Shown here: piece by piece, positions 21,920 to 31,624 of the stretch
How the letters are laid out: every line of letters starts with the position of its first letter
How positions within the stretch are numbered: the stretch's first letter is position 1
DNA from: Pseudomonadota bacterium
Lineage (GTDB): Bacteria; Pseudomonadota; Gammaproteobacteria; Burkholderiales; Thiobacillaceae
Direction of reading: 5' to 3'
NCBI GenBank assembly: GCA_021784115.1
Contig: JAJXTE010000007.1
Span: 1-43,897 of the forward strand
DNA: 43,897 bases
Made by a program: the position numbers and the translations under genes
The notes under the pieces: generated by a model
Seen by the model: the letters and a program-made list of their open reading frames with translations, nothing else
What the model was told of the DNA's origin: nothing
The model's database searches: none

Positions 21920-22992
21920 GCACCAAGGTCGTCGTCGGCATGTCGGGTGGCGTCGACTCCGCGGTCGCCGCGTATCTCTTGAAGCAGCAGGGCTACGACG
22001 TGCTCGGCGTCTTCATGAAGAACTGGGACGACGACGACAACACCGAGCAATGCACCGCACGTCAGGATTTTCTCGACGTGCTGGCGGTCGCCGACGTGCT
22101 CGGCATCGAGGTCGAGGCGGTCAATTTCGCCGCCGAATACAAGGAACGCGTGTTCAGCTACTTCCTCGCCGAATACCAGGCCGGTCGCACCCCCAACCCC
22201 GACGTGCTGTGCAACGCCGAGATCAAGTTCAAGGCTTTCCTCGACGACGCCCTCGCGCGCGGCGCGGAATACATTGCCACCGGACACTACGTCGGCAAGG
22301 GACAGGATGCCGCCGGCCACGCCACGCTGTTAAGAGCGGCGGACGCCAACAAGGACCAGAGCTATTTCCTGTACCGCCTGAGCCAGGCGCAGCTCTCACC
22401 TGCCCTGTTTCCGCTGGCGCGTCTGCCCAAGCCCGAGGTGCGCAGGATCGCCGCGCAGATCGGCCTCCCTAACGCCGCCAAGAAGGACAGCACCGGCATC
22501 TGCTTCATCGGCGAGCGCAACTTCCGCGAATTTCTCGAGCGCTACCTGCCGCGCGACCCCGGCGACATGAAAACGCCTGAGGGCCGTGTCGTCGGCCGCC
22601 ATCAGGGCCTGATGTACTACACCCTGGGGCAGCGCCAGGGACTCGGCATCGGCGGGCAGAAAGACGGCAGCACCGAGCCGTGGTTCGTCGCGGCCAAGGA
22701 CATGTCAACGAACACGCTGATCGTCGTGCAAGGGCACGACCATCCGCTCCTGCAGCGCTCGACGCTCGCCGCCGGCCAGCTCAACTGGATCAGCGGCGTC
22801 GCCCCCGATCCGGCCAAGCCCTACACCGCCAAGACACGCTACCGGCAGACCGACGCCGCCTGCCGCATCACGGACCTGGAAGCCGACACGCTTGAACTCG
22901 CGTTCGCCGCCCCGCAATGGGCCGTCACGCCCGGCCAGTCCGTCGTGCTGTATGACGGCGAAGTCTGCCTCGGCGGCGGCATCATCACCTGA
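21916..22992 (+). CDS. mnmA: tRNA-specific 2-thiouridylase
   Basis: MnmA of 358 residues adds sulfur to U34 of tRNA-Lys, -Glu and -Gln, taking it from the cysteine desulfurase relay. The N-terminal PP-loop [10 protein letters not shown] (10-19) activates the uridine with ATP. The two catalytic cysteines are C99 ([11 protein letters not shown]) and C196 ([11 protein letters not shown]). A C-terminal beta domain ends LCLGGGIIT. The start overlaps the nudJ stop (ATGA at 21916-21919). The codons read by MnmA substrates include Gln, and glnS follows 39 bases later. Confidence 0.97.
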   Translation: MSTKVVVGMSGGVDSAVAAYLLKQQGYDVLGVFMKNWDDDDNTEQCTARQDFLDVLAVADVLGIEVEAVNFAAEYKERVFSYFLAEYQAGRTPNPDVLCNAEIKFKAFLDDALARGAEYIATGHYVGKGQDAAGHATLLRAADANKDQSYFLYRLSQAQLSPALFPLARLPKPEVRRIAAQIGLPNAAKKDSTGICFIGERNFREFLERYLPRDPGDMKTPEGRVVGRHQGLMYYTLGQRQGLGIGGQKDGSTEPWFVAAKDMSTNTLIVVQGHDHPLLQRSTLAAGQLNWISGVAPDPAKPYTAKTRYRQTDAACRITDLEADTLELAFAAPQWAVTPGQSVVLYDGEVCLGGGIIT

Positions 22993-22998
22993 ACCCGC

Positions 22999-23004
22999 TA
23001 CAAT
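22999..23004 (+). promoter_or_regulatory. -10-like box before glnS
   Basis: TACAAT, followed by TCCCGC, 28 bases before the glnS ATG. There is no convincing -35, so glnS may also be read through from mnmA. Confidence 0.35.
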
Positions 23005-23031
23005 TCCCGCTTTCTTGCATCACACCCCATC

Positions 23032-24726
23032 ATGTCGCACGAAGCCCCCGCACCCGCCGCCAACTTCATCCGCAACATCATCGACGAGCAGAACGCCGCC
23101 GGAAAATGGGGCGGCCGCGTGGAGACGCGCTTTCCGCCGGAGCCCAACGGTTATCTGCATCTGGGCCACGCCAAGTCGATCTTCCTCAACTTCGGTCTCG
23201 CGCGCGACTACGGCGGGGTATGCCACCTGCGCTTCGACGACACCAATCCGGAAAAGGAAGAGCAGGAATACGTCGACGCCATCACCGAATCGGTGAAGTG
23301 GCTGGGCTTCGACTGGGGCCGCCACCTCTACTTCGCGTCGAACTACTTCGACACCATGTACGCCTGCGCCGAATACCTGATCCAGTCCGGCCATGCCTAC
23401 GTCGACTCGCTCAGTGCCGAGGACATGCGCGCCTACCGCGGCACGCTGACCGAGCCGGGCAAGGACAGCCCCTACCGCAGCCGCAGCGCCGAGGAAAATC
23501 TCGACCTCTTCCGGAAAATGCGCGCCGGCGAGTTCCCCGACGGCGCCCACGTTCTCCGGGCGAAGATCGACATGGCCTCGCCCAACATCAATATGCGCGA
23601 CCCGGCGATTTATCGAATTAAAAAAGCGCATCACCACAACACCGGCGACACCTGGTGCATCTACCCGATGTACACGTACGCCCATCCGATCGAGGACGCG
23701 ATCGAGCACATCACACACTCGATCTGCACCCTGGAATTCGAGGACCAGCGGCCGTTCTACGACTGGCTGCTGGACAAGCTCGCCGACGGCGGCTTCTTCA
23801 CCCGCCCTCTGCCGCAGCAGATCGAATTCGCCCGCTTGAATCTGACCTACGTCGTGCTGTCGAAGCGCAAGCTGATTCAGCTCGTCGACGAAAAACACGT
23901 CAGCGGCTGGGACGACCCGCGCCTGCCTACCCTGGTCGGCGCACGTCGCCGCGGCTACACGGCGGAAGGCTTCCAGCGCTTCACCGACCAGATCGGCGTG
24001 TCGAAGTCCGACGGCTGGATCGACTACAGCGTGTTCGAGGCCTGCCAGCGCGACGTGCTGAACGACCGCGCATTGCGCCGCATCGCCGTGCTCGACCCGG
24101 TGAAGCTCGTCATCGACAACTATCCCGAAGGCCAGTCGGAAGACTGCTTCGCCCCCAACCATCCGCAGCAGCCCGACCTGGGCAAGCGCGCCGTGCCCCT
24201 CTCGAAAGAACTGTGGATCGAGCGCGAGGACTTCATGGAAACGCCATCCAAGGGCTACTTCCGCCTCTTCCCGGGCAACTCGGTACGGCTGCGCTACGGC
24301 TACGTCGTCAAGTGCACTGGCTGCGACAAGGACGCTGACGGCAACATCACCGCCGTGCACTGCGAATACCTGCCCGACACCAAGTCCGGCACCCCCGGCG
24401 CTGACTCGGTCAAGGTCAAGGGCAATATCCATTGGGTGTCAGCCACGCACGCATATGAAGCCGAAGTGCGTTTGTACGACCGCCTGTTCACCACCGCGCA
24501 GCCGGGCGGCGAAAGCGGCGATTTCCTGAACGACCTGAACGCCGAATCGGTGGCCGCCATCCGCGCCCAGTTGGAACCTGCGCTGAAAGACGCTGCGCCG
24601 GAAGACCGCTTCCAGTTCGAGCGCCACGGCTACTTCGTCGCCGACCGCGTCGATTCGCATGCCGGCACGCCGGTGTTCAACCGCACCGTGACGCTGAAGG
24701 ATTCCTGGGTGAAGGCGGAGAAATAG
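23032..24726 (+). CDS. glnS: Glutaminyl-tRNA synthetase
   Basis: This class Ib synthetase of 564 residues charges tRNA-Gln directly. The HIGH motif is HLGH (43-46) within [17 protein letters not shown], and the second signature is VVLSKRKL (274-281, the KMSKS equivalent). The [10 protein letters not shown] block, EARRRG-like [14 protein letters not shown] segment and C-terminal anticodon-binding barrels ([14 protein letters not shown] onwards) identify GlnRS and not GluRS. A direct GlnRS means the organism need not make Gln-tRNA-Gln by amidation. A nested imperfect inverted repeat (24738-24801) follows the stop, without a T-run. Confidence 0.98.
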   Translation: MSHEAPAPAANFIRNIIDEQNAAGKWGGRVETRFPPEPNGYLHLGHAKSIFLNFGLARDYGGVCHLRFDDTNPEKEEQEYVDAITESVKWLGFDWGRHLYFASNYFDTMYACAEYLIQSGHAYVDSLSAEDMRAYRGTLTEPGKDSPYRSRSAEENLDLFRKMRAGEFPDGAHVLRAKIDMASPNINMRDPAIYRIKKAHHHNTGDTWCIYPMYTYAHPIEDAIEHITHSICTLEFEDQRPFYDWLLDKLADGGFFTRPLPQQIEFARLNLTYVVLSKRKLIQLVDEKHVSGWDDPRLPTLVGARRRGYTAEGFQRFTDQIGVSKSDGWIDYSVFEACQRDVLNDRALRRIAVLDPVKLVIDNYPEGQSEDCFAPNHPQQPDLGKRAVPLSKELWIEREDFMETPSKGYFRLFPGNSVRLRYGYVVKCTGCDKDADGNITAVHCEYLPDTKSGTPGADSVKVKGNIHWVSATHAYEAEVRLYDRLFTTAQPGGESGDFLNDLNAESVAAIRAQLEPALKDAAPEDRFQFERHGYFVADRVDSHAGTPVFNRTVTLKDSWVKAEK

Positions 24727-24867
24727 CGTTTCCGGAACCTGGCGTGGGGACCCATAATGCTTGAGGGACTGGCGACGGCGAACGGCCGTTCCCAGGCCAG
24801 GGTAGACGCACAAGCGTTGCATACTTGCCTACAATTAGATCGTCCTTAAACGAACTGGAGTGATTCC

Positions 24868-25524
24868 ATGAAAAAGATCATTGTTTCTCTTAGCGCCATC
24901 GCAATTGGTCTCAGCGGCCTTTCCGGCTGTGCCAACATGACCGAAACTCAAAAGACCACGGGAACTGGCGCGGCGATCGGCGCAGTCGCCGGGGGGGTGA
25001 TCGGCGCCGCGACGGGTGGCGGCAAGCGCGCCGCGACCGGTGCGGCGATCGGCGCGGCGGTGGGTGCGGGTGGCGGCTATCTGTGGTCGAAGCACATGGA
25101 GAAACAGAAGATGGAGATGGAGCAGGCCACCCAGGGAACCGGCGTGACCGTGAGCCAGACCGCGGACAACCGGCTCAAGCTGGACATCCCGAGCGATGTG
25201 TCCTTTGACACCAACCGCTATGACGTCAAACCGAACCTGCGTCCGATCCTCGATCGCTTCGCCACCACCCTGAATGAAAACCCGGTGACGACGGTGACCA
25301 TCATCGGTCACACGGACAGCACCGGAACCGATGCGATCAATAATCCGCTTTCGATCAATCGCGCCGCCTCAACGCGCGACTACCTCGTAGCCCGCGGGGT
25401 GGCGACAAGCCGAATTGCGATCGATGGCCGCGGTTCGCGCGAGCCGATCGCCAACAACAACACGGCGGAAGGCCGTGCAAAGAACCGCCGCGTCGAGATT
25501 TTCGTGGCAGAACCCGCACGCTGA
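24868..25524 (+). CDS. OmpA-family outer-membrane lipoprotein (YiaD-like)
   Basis: This 218-residue lipoprotein has a type II signal peptide with lipobox LSGC (acylated C21). A glycine-rich segment follows (about 31-75: AAIGAVAGGVIGAA and AAIGAAVGAGGGY), a glycine-zipper-type membrane insert. The C-terminal OmpA domain contains the peptidoglycan-binding signature HTDSTGTDAINNPLSINRA and the RVEIFV end. It should tether the outer membrane to peptidoglycan. The -10-like TACAAT at 24830-24835 lies 33 bases before the ATG, and GGAG precedes the start. A 12-bp hairpin lies after the stop. Confidence 0.9.
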   Translation: MKKIIVSLSAIAIGLSGLSGCANMTETQKTTGTGAAIGAVAGGVIGAATGGGKRAATGAAIGAAVGAGGGYLWSKHMEKQKMEMEQATQGTGVTVSQTADNRLKLDIPSDVSFDTNRYDVKPNLRPILDRFATTLNENPVTTVTIIGHTDSTGTDAINNPLSINRAASTRDYLVARGVATSRIAIDGRGSREPIANNNTAEGRAKNRRVEIFVAEPAR

Positions 25525-25537
25525 CAGTCGCGTATTC

Positions 25538-25570
25538 GGGCAATTCGGCATTACTCGCGCCGGATTGCCC
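25538..25570 (+). terminator. Hairpin after the OmpA-like gene
   Basis: GGGCAATTCGGC and GCCGGATTGCCC pair over 12 bases with one G-U wobble and a 9-base loop. The following TTCTGCAACT is a poor T-run, so termination is only likely. Confidence 0.42.
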
Positions 25571-25738
25571 TTCTGCAACTCCGCTTTTCCGACGAATGAT
25601 CGGATTCTCTGACTCGCTGCTTTGTACTCGGTCAGCGGACCAAGCACCATTATTTGGCATCAGGCAGCGTTGGGGCCGAATCTGCCTCTCGCAAACGGAA
25701 ACGATCAATCAAATTGTTCCGTTGCCCGACCGGCCTGT

Positions 25739-26272
25739 CTATTTCAACCGATCCGCAAACTTGACCTGCGCTTTCGCCACCTTCGGCGCCACCACGTACT
25801 GGCAGTAGGGCTGCTGAGGATTCTGCTCGAAGTAGCGCTGGTGGTAGTCCTCGGCCGGGTAGAAGCTCGTCGCCTCGGTCACGTCCGTGACGATTGGCGC
25901 GCCGAACTGCTTTGATGCCGTGAGCTCGGCAATCACCGCTTCGGCCTCGGCCTTCTGCTCTGGCGAGTGCCAGAAGATCGCCGAGCGGTACTGGGTGCCG
26001 ACGTCGTTGCCCTGGCGGTTGCGCTGGGTCGGGTCGTGCAGGGTGAAGAAGACGTCCAGCAGATCGCGGTACGAGATCACGGCGGGGTCGAACGTCACCT
26101 GCACCACTTCGGCGTGGCCGGTGTCGCCGTCGCAGATGTCGCTGTAGGTCGGATTCGCCGTGTGTCCGCCCATGTAACCGGACACGGCGGATTCGACACC
26201 ACGCAACCGGTTGAGCACCGTCTCGATGCACCAGAAACAGCCGCCTGCGAGGGTCGCTACCGCGTAGGCCAT
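25739..26272 (-). CDS. msrA: Peptide methionine sulfoxide reductase A
   Basis: MsrA of 177 residues repairs S-methionine sulfoxide in proteins. The catalytic motif GGCFWC puts the nucleophile at C12 and a second cysteine at C15. GYMGGHTANPTYSDIC and GHAEVVQV blocks, the YRSAIF segment and YPAEDYHQ motif are all present; a further cysteine in PYCQYV may be a resolving cysteine. It is the last gene of the run alaA-hom-thrC-UDG-GST-msrA, 12 bases after the GST gene. No terminator is obvious beyond it. Confidence 0.97.
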   Translation of the reverse strand: MAYAVATLAGGCFWCIETVLNRLRGVESAVSGYMGGHTANPTYSDICDGDTGHAEVVQVTFDPAVISYRDLLDVFFTLHDPTQRNRQGNDVGTQYRSAIFWHSPEQKAEAEAVIAELTASKQFGAPIVTDVTEATSFYPAEDYHQRYFEQNPQQPYCQYVVAPKVAKAQVKFADRLK

Positions 26273-26284
26273 GCGAGTCTCCGT

Positions 26285-26893
26285 TCAGACGACGGGTACG
26301 GTTTCGTTGAACGACGCGCGCGTCATCAGTTTGTCGTAGAGCCTGGCCAGATTGGGATGCGCGGTGCGCCAGTCGATCTCGGGGAAGCGCAGGCCCAGAT
26401 AGCCGAGCGTGCAGCCGCAGGCGACGTCGGCCAGCGTCATGCTGTTTCCGAGGTACCAGGACTTTTCGCCCAGTGCTTCCGAAAGCGCTTCGAGGGCACG
26501 GAACAGGGTTTTTTCCTGCAGCATCAGCCAGTCGCTGCTCTGCTGTTCGGGCGCGCGCTTCTTCTCCAGGTACACCGCCACGGCAGCGTCGGTGACGCCG
26601 TCGGCCAGCGCCTCGACGCCGCGCACCACCATGCGGCTCTTGAGCTCACTGGGGATGAGGTGGGCAACCGGGCTGACATGGTCGAGGTATTCGACGATGA
26701 CGCGCGAGTCGAATACGGACTCGCCATCCTCCAGCACCAGCACCGGCACCTTGCCGAGCGGGTTGAAGCCGGGAACGGGGCTATCCGGAAGCCAGGGGTT
26801 TTCGACCTGGAGCTGAAAGGGAATTTTCTTTTCCAGCAGGACCACACGGACTTTGCGGCCGTAGGGGCTGGTGAGCGAGGTGATCAGTTTCAT
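26285..26893 (-). CDS. Glutathione S-transferase family protein (YibF-like)
   Basis: This 202-residue protein has an N-terminal thioredoxin-like domain (MKLITSLTSPYGRKVRVVLLEK; FNPLGKVPVLVLEDGESVFDS, with the cis-Pro in KVPVL and the glutathione-contact ES/DS) and a helical C-terminal domain with the SMTLADVACGC motif. It resembles E. coli YibF; the substrate is unknown. It lies between a UDG-family gene and msrA with gaps of 27 and 12 bases, so it is probably transcribed with them, which suggests a shared stress or repair setting. Confidence 0.92.
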   Translation of the reverse strand: MKLITSLTSPYGRKVRVVLLEKKIPFQLQVENPWLPDSPVPGFNPLGKVPVLVLEDGESVFDSRVIVEYLDHVSPVAHLIPSELKSRMVVRGVEALADGVTDAAVAVYLEKKRAPEQQSSDWLMLQEKTLFRALEALSEALGEKSWYLGNSMTLADVACGCTLGYLGLRFPEIDWRTAHPNLARLYDKLMTRASFNETVPVV

Positions 26894-26920
26894 GCGGGTT
26901 CGATTCCTGATGCGTAGTGA

Positions 26921-27580
26921 CTAGGTCTGCTTAGGCGCACCGTCATTATCGCCTGTCGCAAGCAGCGCTCCAACCCGTTCGCGCAGGGCCGGCAACACCT
27001 CCTGCTCGAACCAGGGATGACGCTTGAACCATAGACGATTGCGCGGGCTGGGGTGCGGAAGCGGGAAATAGTCGGGGAGGAAATCGCGCCAGGCGTGCAC
27101 CGTGTCGGCGAGCGTGCAGCCGCGGCGTCTTCCCAGGTAGTACGCCTGCGCGTAGGCGCCGATCAGCAGGGTGAGGCGGATTTCAGGCATGGCTGCACGC
27201 AGCGGCGGGTGCCACAGCGGCGCGCACTCCGGGCGCGGCGGCAGGTCGCCGCCCTTGACCGTTCCCGGGTAGCACAGGCCGGTGGGGATGATGGCAATGC
27301 GCGAGACGTCGTAGAATTGTTCGCGCGTCATTCCCAGCCATTCACGCAGCCGGTCGCCCGAGGGGTCGTTCCACGGCAGGCCGGTTTCGTGCACCCGCCG
27401 CCCCGGTGCCTGGCCCACGATCAGCAGACGCGCGGTGGGGGAAGCGAGCAGGACGGGGCGTGGCGGATGCGGCAGGTGCGCGGCGCACACCGCGCACGCC
27501 TGCGCCTGCTCCACCAGGTCGGCAAGCGCCTGGGGCTTCGCTTTAGCGTGCGTGATCGACGATGTACTGCTTGACCGCAT
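26921..27580 (-). CDS. Uracil-DNA glycosylase family protein
   Basis: This 219-residue protein is of the uracil-DNA glycosylase superfamily, close to forms with a CxxC start (CAVCAAHLP). The active-site motif reads GQAPGRRVHETGLPWNDPSGDRLREWLG, and the second motif is HPSPRN. Only two cysteines are seen near the N-terminus, so I cannot say whether the 4Fe-4S cluster of family 4 is present. The first ATG (27580) lies within thrC by 38 bases; a start further in, without ATG, is possible. Its substrate (uracil or another damaged base) is unknown. Confidence 0.82.
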   Translation of the reverse strand: MRSSSTSSITHAKAKPQALADLVEQAQACAVCAAHLPHPPRPVLLASPTARLLIVGQAPGRRVHETGLPWNDPSGDRLREWLGMTREQFYDVSRIAIIPTGLCYPGTVKGGDLPPRPECAPLWHPPLRAAMPEIRLTLLIGAYAQAYYLGRRRGCTLADTVHAWRDFLPDYFPLPHPSPRNRLWFKRHPWFEQEVLPALRERVGALLATGDNDGAPKQT

Positions 27581-28967
27581 CGATGTCGGCGCCCATGACG
27601 TGCTTCTTCTGCGGTTGCGCTTCCAGATCGGCCAGTTCGGCCGGGCGCACCGGATCGATGCCGAGCGCCTCGCGGATGGTGTCCTCGAACTTGGCGGGCT
27701 GCGCGGTTTCCATGCAGATCAGCGGCACGCCGGGCTCGCGGTGTTCCAGGCCCACTTTGAGGCCATCGGCGGTGTGGGGGTCGATCATCGTGCCGTAGAC
27801 CTCATAGACCGTTCGGATCGTGTCCATCCGGTTGGCGTGGCTGCTCGAGCCCGAAACCATGCCGAAATCGGCCACGCGACCGAAGAGCCCGTCCGTATTG
27901 AGATCGAAGCTGCCGCCGGATTCGACGGCGCCCCACAGACTGCGAATTTTGGCGGCGTCGCGCCCGGCCAGGTCGAACACGAAGCGCTCGAAGTTCGACG
28001 CCTTGGAAATATCCATCGACGGGCTGGACGTGTGCCTGGTTTCCGGGCGCGGACGATAGACGCCGGTCCGGAAGAACTCGTCGAGGACGTCGTTTTCGTT
28101 GGTGGCGACGATCAGCTTGGCGATCGGCAGCCCCATCTGCCTGGCGATGTGGCCGGCGCAGACGTTGCCGAAGTTGCCCGACGGAACCGAGAACGAGACC
28201 TGCTGGTCGTCGCTCTGGGTCGCCGCGAAATAGGCCTTGAAGTAGTACACGCTCTGCGCGGCGACGCGCGCCCAGTTGATCGAGTTGACGGCGCCGATGT
28301 CGTGCTTCGCCTTGAAGTCCAGATCGTTCGACACCGCCTTGACGATGTCCTGGCACTGGTCGAACACGCCCCGGATCACCAGGTTGTGAATGTTGGCGTC
28401 CTGCAGGGCGTACATCTGCGCCTGCTGGAAGCGCGTCATGCCGTGTTCGGGCGACAGCATGAAGACGCGGATGCCGCGCTTGCCGCGCATCGCGTATTCG
28501 GCGGCGGAACCGGTGTCGCCCGAGGTCGCGCCGAGGATGTTCAGTTCGCCGCCGGTCTTCGCCAGCACGTACTCGAACAGGTTGCCGAGCAACTGCATCG
28601 CCATGTCCTTGAACGCCAGCGTCGGGCCGTTCGACAGCGCCAGCACATGCAGGCCGGGCTCCAGGGTCTTCAGCGGGGTGATGTCCGCCGCGCGCTCGCC
28701 CGGGTTGGTGTAGCGGTAGGTTTCAGCCGTGTAGGTCTTGTCGATCAGCTTGCGCAGATCATCGTGAGGAATATCGTCGATCAGGCGCGACAGCACCGCA
28801 AACGCCAGCTCGCGGTAATTCATGCCGCGCATCGCGGCGAGTTCGGCTGCGCTGAAACGCGGATAGGCCTCCGGCACGTACAGACCGCCGTCGCTGGCCA
28901 ACCCGCCGAGCAGGATTTCGGAGAAGCGTAGGTGCGGTGCGAGTCCGCGCGTGCTGAGGTAATTCAT
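27543..28967 (-). CDS. thrC: Threonine synthase
   Basis: ThrC of 474 residues converts O-phosphohomoserine to threonine with pyridoxal phosphate. The PLP lysine is K120 in GPTLAFKDMAMQ. The MNYLSTRG start, GATSGDTGSAAEYAM phosphate-binding loop and VPSGNFGNV block are typical of the long fungal/gammaproteobacterial-type enzyme. It lies 13 bases after hom, so hom and thrC form the threonine branch; a kinase (ThrB) is not in the window. Confidence 0.97.
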   Translation of the reverse strand: MNYLSTRGLAPHLRFSEILLGGLASDGGLYVPEAYPRFSAAELAAMRGMNYRELAFAVLSRLIDDIPHDDLRKLIDKTYTAETYRYTNPGERAADITPLKTLEPGLHVLALSNGPTLAFKDMAMQLLGNLFEYVLAKTGGELNILGATSGDTGSAAEYAMRGKRGIRVFMLSPEHGMTRFQQAQMYALQDANIHNLVIRGVFDQCQDIVKAVSNDLDFKAKHDIGAVNSINWARVAAQSVYYFKAYFAATQSDDQQVSFSVPSGNFGNVCAGHIARQMGLPIAKLIVATNENDVLDEFFRTGVYRPRPETRHTSSPSMDISKASNFERFVFDLAGRDAAKIRSLWGAVESGGSFDLNTDGLFGRVADFGMVSGSSSHANRMDTIRTVYEVYGTMIDPHTADGLKVGLEHREPGVPLICMETAQPAKFEDTIREALGIDPVRPAELADLEAQPQKKHVMGADIDAVKQYIVDHAR

Positions 28968-28980
28968 TGCCTGACCTTTT

Positions 28981-30294
28981 TTACTTGGATGCCAGTTCTT
29001 CGAGGCGAATGCGCATCACCTTGCCCGCCACGGTATCGAGCGCCTCGATCTTGGCGATTGCGGCGTTGACGTTCTTCTCCACCGTGACGTGGGTCAGCAG
29101 GATAATGTTGACCTGCTCCTCGCCCTCGGCCGGCTCCTTCTGCACCATGGCGTCGATCGAGATGTTGCTGTCGGCCAGAATTCGGGTGATGTCGGCCAGC
29201 ACGCCGGGGCGGTCGTAGGCGCGCAGGCGCAGGTAGTAGGCGGTGCGCACCTCGTCCATCGGCAGGATGGGCGTATCGGCAAGCTGGTCGGGCTGGAACG
29301 CCAGGTGCGGCACGCGGTGGTGCGGATCGGCGGTATGCAGGCGGGTGACGTCGACCAGGTCGGCGACCACGGCGGACGCTGTCGGCTCGGCGCCGGCGCC
29401 GGCGCCGTAATACAGCGTCGGGCCGACCGCGTCGCCCAACACCAGTACGGCGTTCATGGCACCGTCGACGTTGGCGATCAGGCGGCGCTCGGGAATCAGC
29501 GTTGGATGCACGCGCAGTTCAATGCCATTTTTGGCGCGGCGCGCAATGCCCAGCAGCTTGATGCGGTAGCCCAACTCTTCGGCGTACTGTACGTCCTCGC
29601 GCGTCAGCTTCGAGATGCCCTCGGTGTAGGCGCGGTCGAACTGCATGGGGATGCCGAAGGCGATCGCGGAGAGGATGGTGAGCTTGTGCGCGGCGTCGAT
29701 GCCCTCGATGTCGAAGGTCGGGTCGGCCTCGGCGTAGCCCAGCCGCTGCGCCTCCTTCAGCACGTCGTCGAAGGCCGCACCCTTGTCGCGCATCTCGGTA
29801 AGGATGAAGTTGCTGGTGCCATTGATGATGCCGGCCAGCCACTCGATGCGGTTGGCGGTGAGGCCTTCGCGCAGCGCCTTGATGATGGGGATGCCGCCCG
29901 CGACCGCCGCCTCGAATGCAACCATCACGCCCTTGGCCTGTGCCGCGGCAAAGATCTCGTTGCCGTGCTTGGCCACCAGATGCTTGTTGGCGGTGACCAC
30001 GTGCTTGCCGTTGGCGATCGCCTGCATCACCAGTTCGCGCGCCGGTTCGAGGCCGCCGATCAGCTCCACCACGATGTCGATATCGGGATCGTCGACCACG
30101 TCGAACGGGTTGGTCGTCAGCGGCAGGTCGCCGGCCAGCGCCTTCGCCTTGTCGAGATTGCGCACCGCAGCACGCAGCACGCGGATCTCGCGCCCGGCGC
30201 GACGGGTGATTTCTTCGGCGTTGCGGCGCAGCACGGTGAGCGTGCCGCCCCCGACCGTTCCCAGGCCCAGCAGGCCGACGTTGATGGGTTTCAT
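28981..30294 (-). CDS. hom: Homoserine dehydrogenase
   Basis: This 437-residue monofunctional enzyme reduces aspartate semialdehyde to homoserine. The N-terminal nucleotide-binding loop is GLLGLGTVGGGT, the central KALREGLTANRIEWLAGIINGTSNFIL and EADPTFDIEGIDAAHKL motifs hold the substrate site, and a C-terminal ACT domain (about 350-430, DRPGVLADITRILADSNIS) predicts feedback control, usually by threonine. It is not fused to aspartokinase. It lies between alaA (24-base gap) and thrC (13 bases). Confidence 0.97.
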   Translation of the reverse strand: MKPINVGLLGLGTVGGGTLTVLRRNAEEITRRAGREIRVLRAAVRNLDKAKALAGDLPLTTNPFDVVDDPDIDIVVELIGGLEPARELVMQAIANGKHVVTANKHLVAKHGNEIFAAAQAKGVMVAFEAAVAGGIPIIKALREGLTANRIEWLAGIINGTSNFILTEMRDKGAAFDDVLKEAQRLGYAEADPTFDIEGIDAAHKLTILSAIAFGIPMQFDRAYTEGISKLTREDVQYAEELGYRIKLLGIARRAKNGIELRVHPTLIPERRLIANVDGAMNAVLVLGDAVGPTLYYGAGAGAEPTASAVVADLVDVTRLHTADPHHRVPHLAFQPDQLADTPILPMDEVRTAYYLRLRAYDRPGVLADITRILADSNISIDAMVQKEPAEGEEQVNIILLTHVTVEKNVNAAIAKIEALDTVAGKVMRIRLEELASK

Positions 30295-30318
30295 CTAGTA
30301 ATCTCGTTCAATTAAAAA

Positions 30319-31563
30319 TCAGCGATGCGCACGCTGGCGTTCGAGGAACCGGCTCATGCGCGAAATCGCCTCGGTCAGGTCTTCCTCATGCGGCAGGAAC
30401 ACCACGCGGATGTGGTCCGGATGCGGCCAGTTGAAGCCGCTTCCCTGAACCACCAGTACGCGTTCCTCTTCCAGCAGGTTAAGGATGAACTTCTGGTCGT
30501 CGTGGATGGGGTACAGCTTGGCGTCGAGCTTCGGGAACAAATACATCGCCGCCCTGGGCTTGACGCAGGTGACACCCGGAATCAGGGTCAGCAGTTCGTG
30601 GGCCAGGTCGCGTTGGCGCGTCAGCCGCCCGCTCGGCGCGACCAGGTCGTTGATGCTCTGGTAGCCGCCGAGCGCCGTCTGGATCGCATACTGCCCCGGC
30701 ACGTTGGAACACAGGCGCATCGACGCCAGCATGTTCAGGCCTTCCAGATAATCCTTGGCGTGACGCTTGTCGCCCGACACGATCAGCCAGCCCGAGCGGT
30801 AGCCACAGGCGCGGTAGTTCTTCGACAGGCCGTTGAACGTCACGATCAGCACGTCCTCGGCGAGCGAGGCGATCGAGGTGTGCACGACGCCGTCGAACAG
30901 CACCTTGTCGTAGATCTCGTCCGCGTACACAATCAGTTGGTGCTTGCGCGCGATCTCCAGGATTTCCAGCAACAGTTCGGTCGGGTACAGCGCGCCGGTC
31001 GGGTTGTTCGGGTTGATGATGACGATAGCGCGCGTGTTGGGGGTGATCTTGGCGCGGATGTCATCCAGATCGGGCAGCCATCCGGCGCCCTCGTCGCACA
31101 GGTAATGGCGCGGCTTGCCGCCGCCCAGGCTCACCGCCGCCGTCCACAGCGGATAATCGGGCGCCGGAACCAGCACCTCGTCGCCGTTGTTCAGGAGCGC
31201 CTGCATTGACATCACGATCAGTTCGGAGACGCCGTTGCCGATGAAGATGTCGTCGATCTGCACCCCGGCAATGCCCTTGCGCTGGGTCTCGTGCATGATC
31301 GCCTTGCGCGCCGAGAAGAGACCCTTGGAATCGCTGTAGCCCGAGGCGTTCGGCAGGTTGAGGATCACGTCCTGCACGATTTCTTCGGGCGCCTCGAAGC
31401 CGAACGGCGCCGGATTGCCGATGTTCAGCTTGATGATGCGATGGCCCTCTTCCTCCATCTGCCGCGCGCGCGCCATCACCGGGCCACGGATGTCGTAGCA
31501 GACATTGTCGAGCTTGGACGATTTATGGATGGTGCGCAAACGTGGCTTGTTGTCGGCCGTCAC
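30319..31563 (-). CDS. alaA: Alanine-type aminotransferase (AlaA family)
   Basis: This fold-type I PLP aminotransferase of 414 residues is close to E. coli AlaA (glutamate-pyruvate transaminase). LNIGNPAPFGF, the INPNNPTGALYP motif, YADEIYDKV, and the PLP-lysine segment NGLSKNYRACGYRSGW are all seen. I choose the GTG at 31563: it gives TADNKPRLRTIHKSSKLDNVCYDIRGPV, fits the family length, has GGAAGA upstream, and lies after a promoter-like pair at 31625-31653 that would overlap any start at 31653. It leads the run hom-thrC-UDG-GST-msrA. Confidence 0.93.
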   Translation of the reverse strand: MTADNKPRLRTIHKSSKLDNVCYDIRGPVMARARQMEEEGHRIIKLNIGNPAPFGFEAPEEIVQDVILNLPNASGYSDSKGLFSARKAIMHETQRKGIAGVQIDDIFIGNGVSELIVMSMQALLNNGDEVLVPAPDYPLWTAAVSLGGGKPRHYLCDEGAGWLPDLDDIRAKITPNTRAIVIINPNNPTGALYPTELLLEILEIARKHQLIVYADEIYDKVLFDGVVHTSIASLAEDVLIVTFNGLSKNYRACGYRSGWLIVSGDKRHAKDYLEGLNMLASMRLCSNVPGQYAIQTALGGYQSINDLVAPSGRLTRQRDLAHELLTLIPGVTCVKPRAAMYLFPKLDAKLYPIHDDQKFILNLLEEERVLVVQGSGFNWPHPDHIRVVFLPHEEDLTEAISRMSRFLERQRAHR

Positions 31564-31624
31564 GGCGGTCTTCCTGGTCAACCTGCGTAAAACCAAGGCA
31601 AAACAAAGCCTTGGGAAACGCCCG

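Noticed and set aside
24738-24801. Nested inverted repeat after glnS as a terminator
   Set aside because: The arms pair with one mismatch but the loop is 42 bases and no T-run follows, so it is noted only in the glnS entry.
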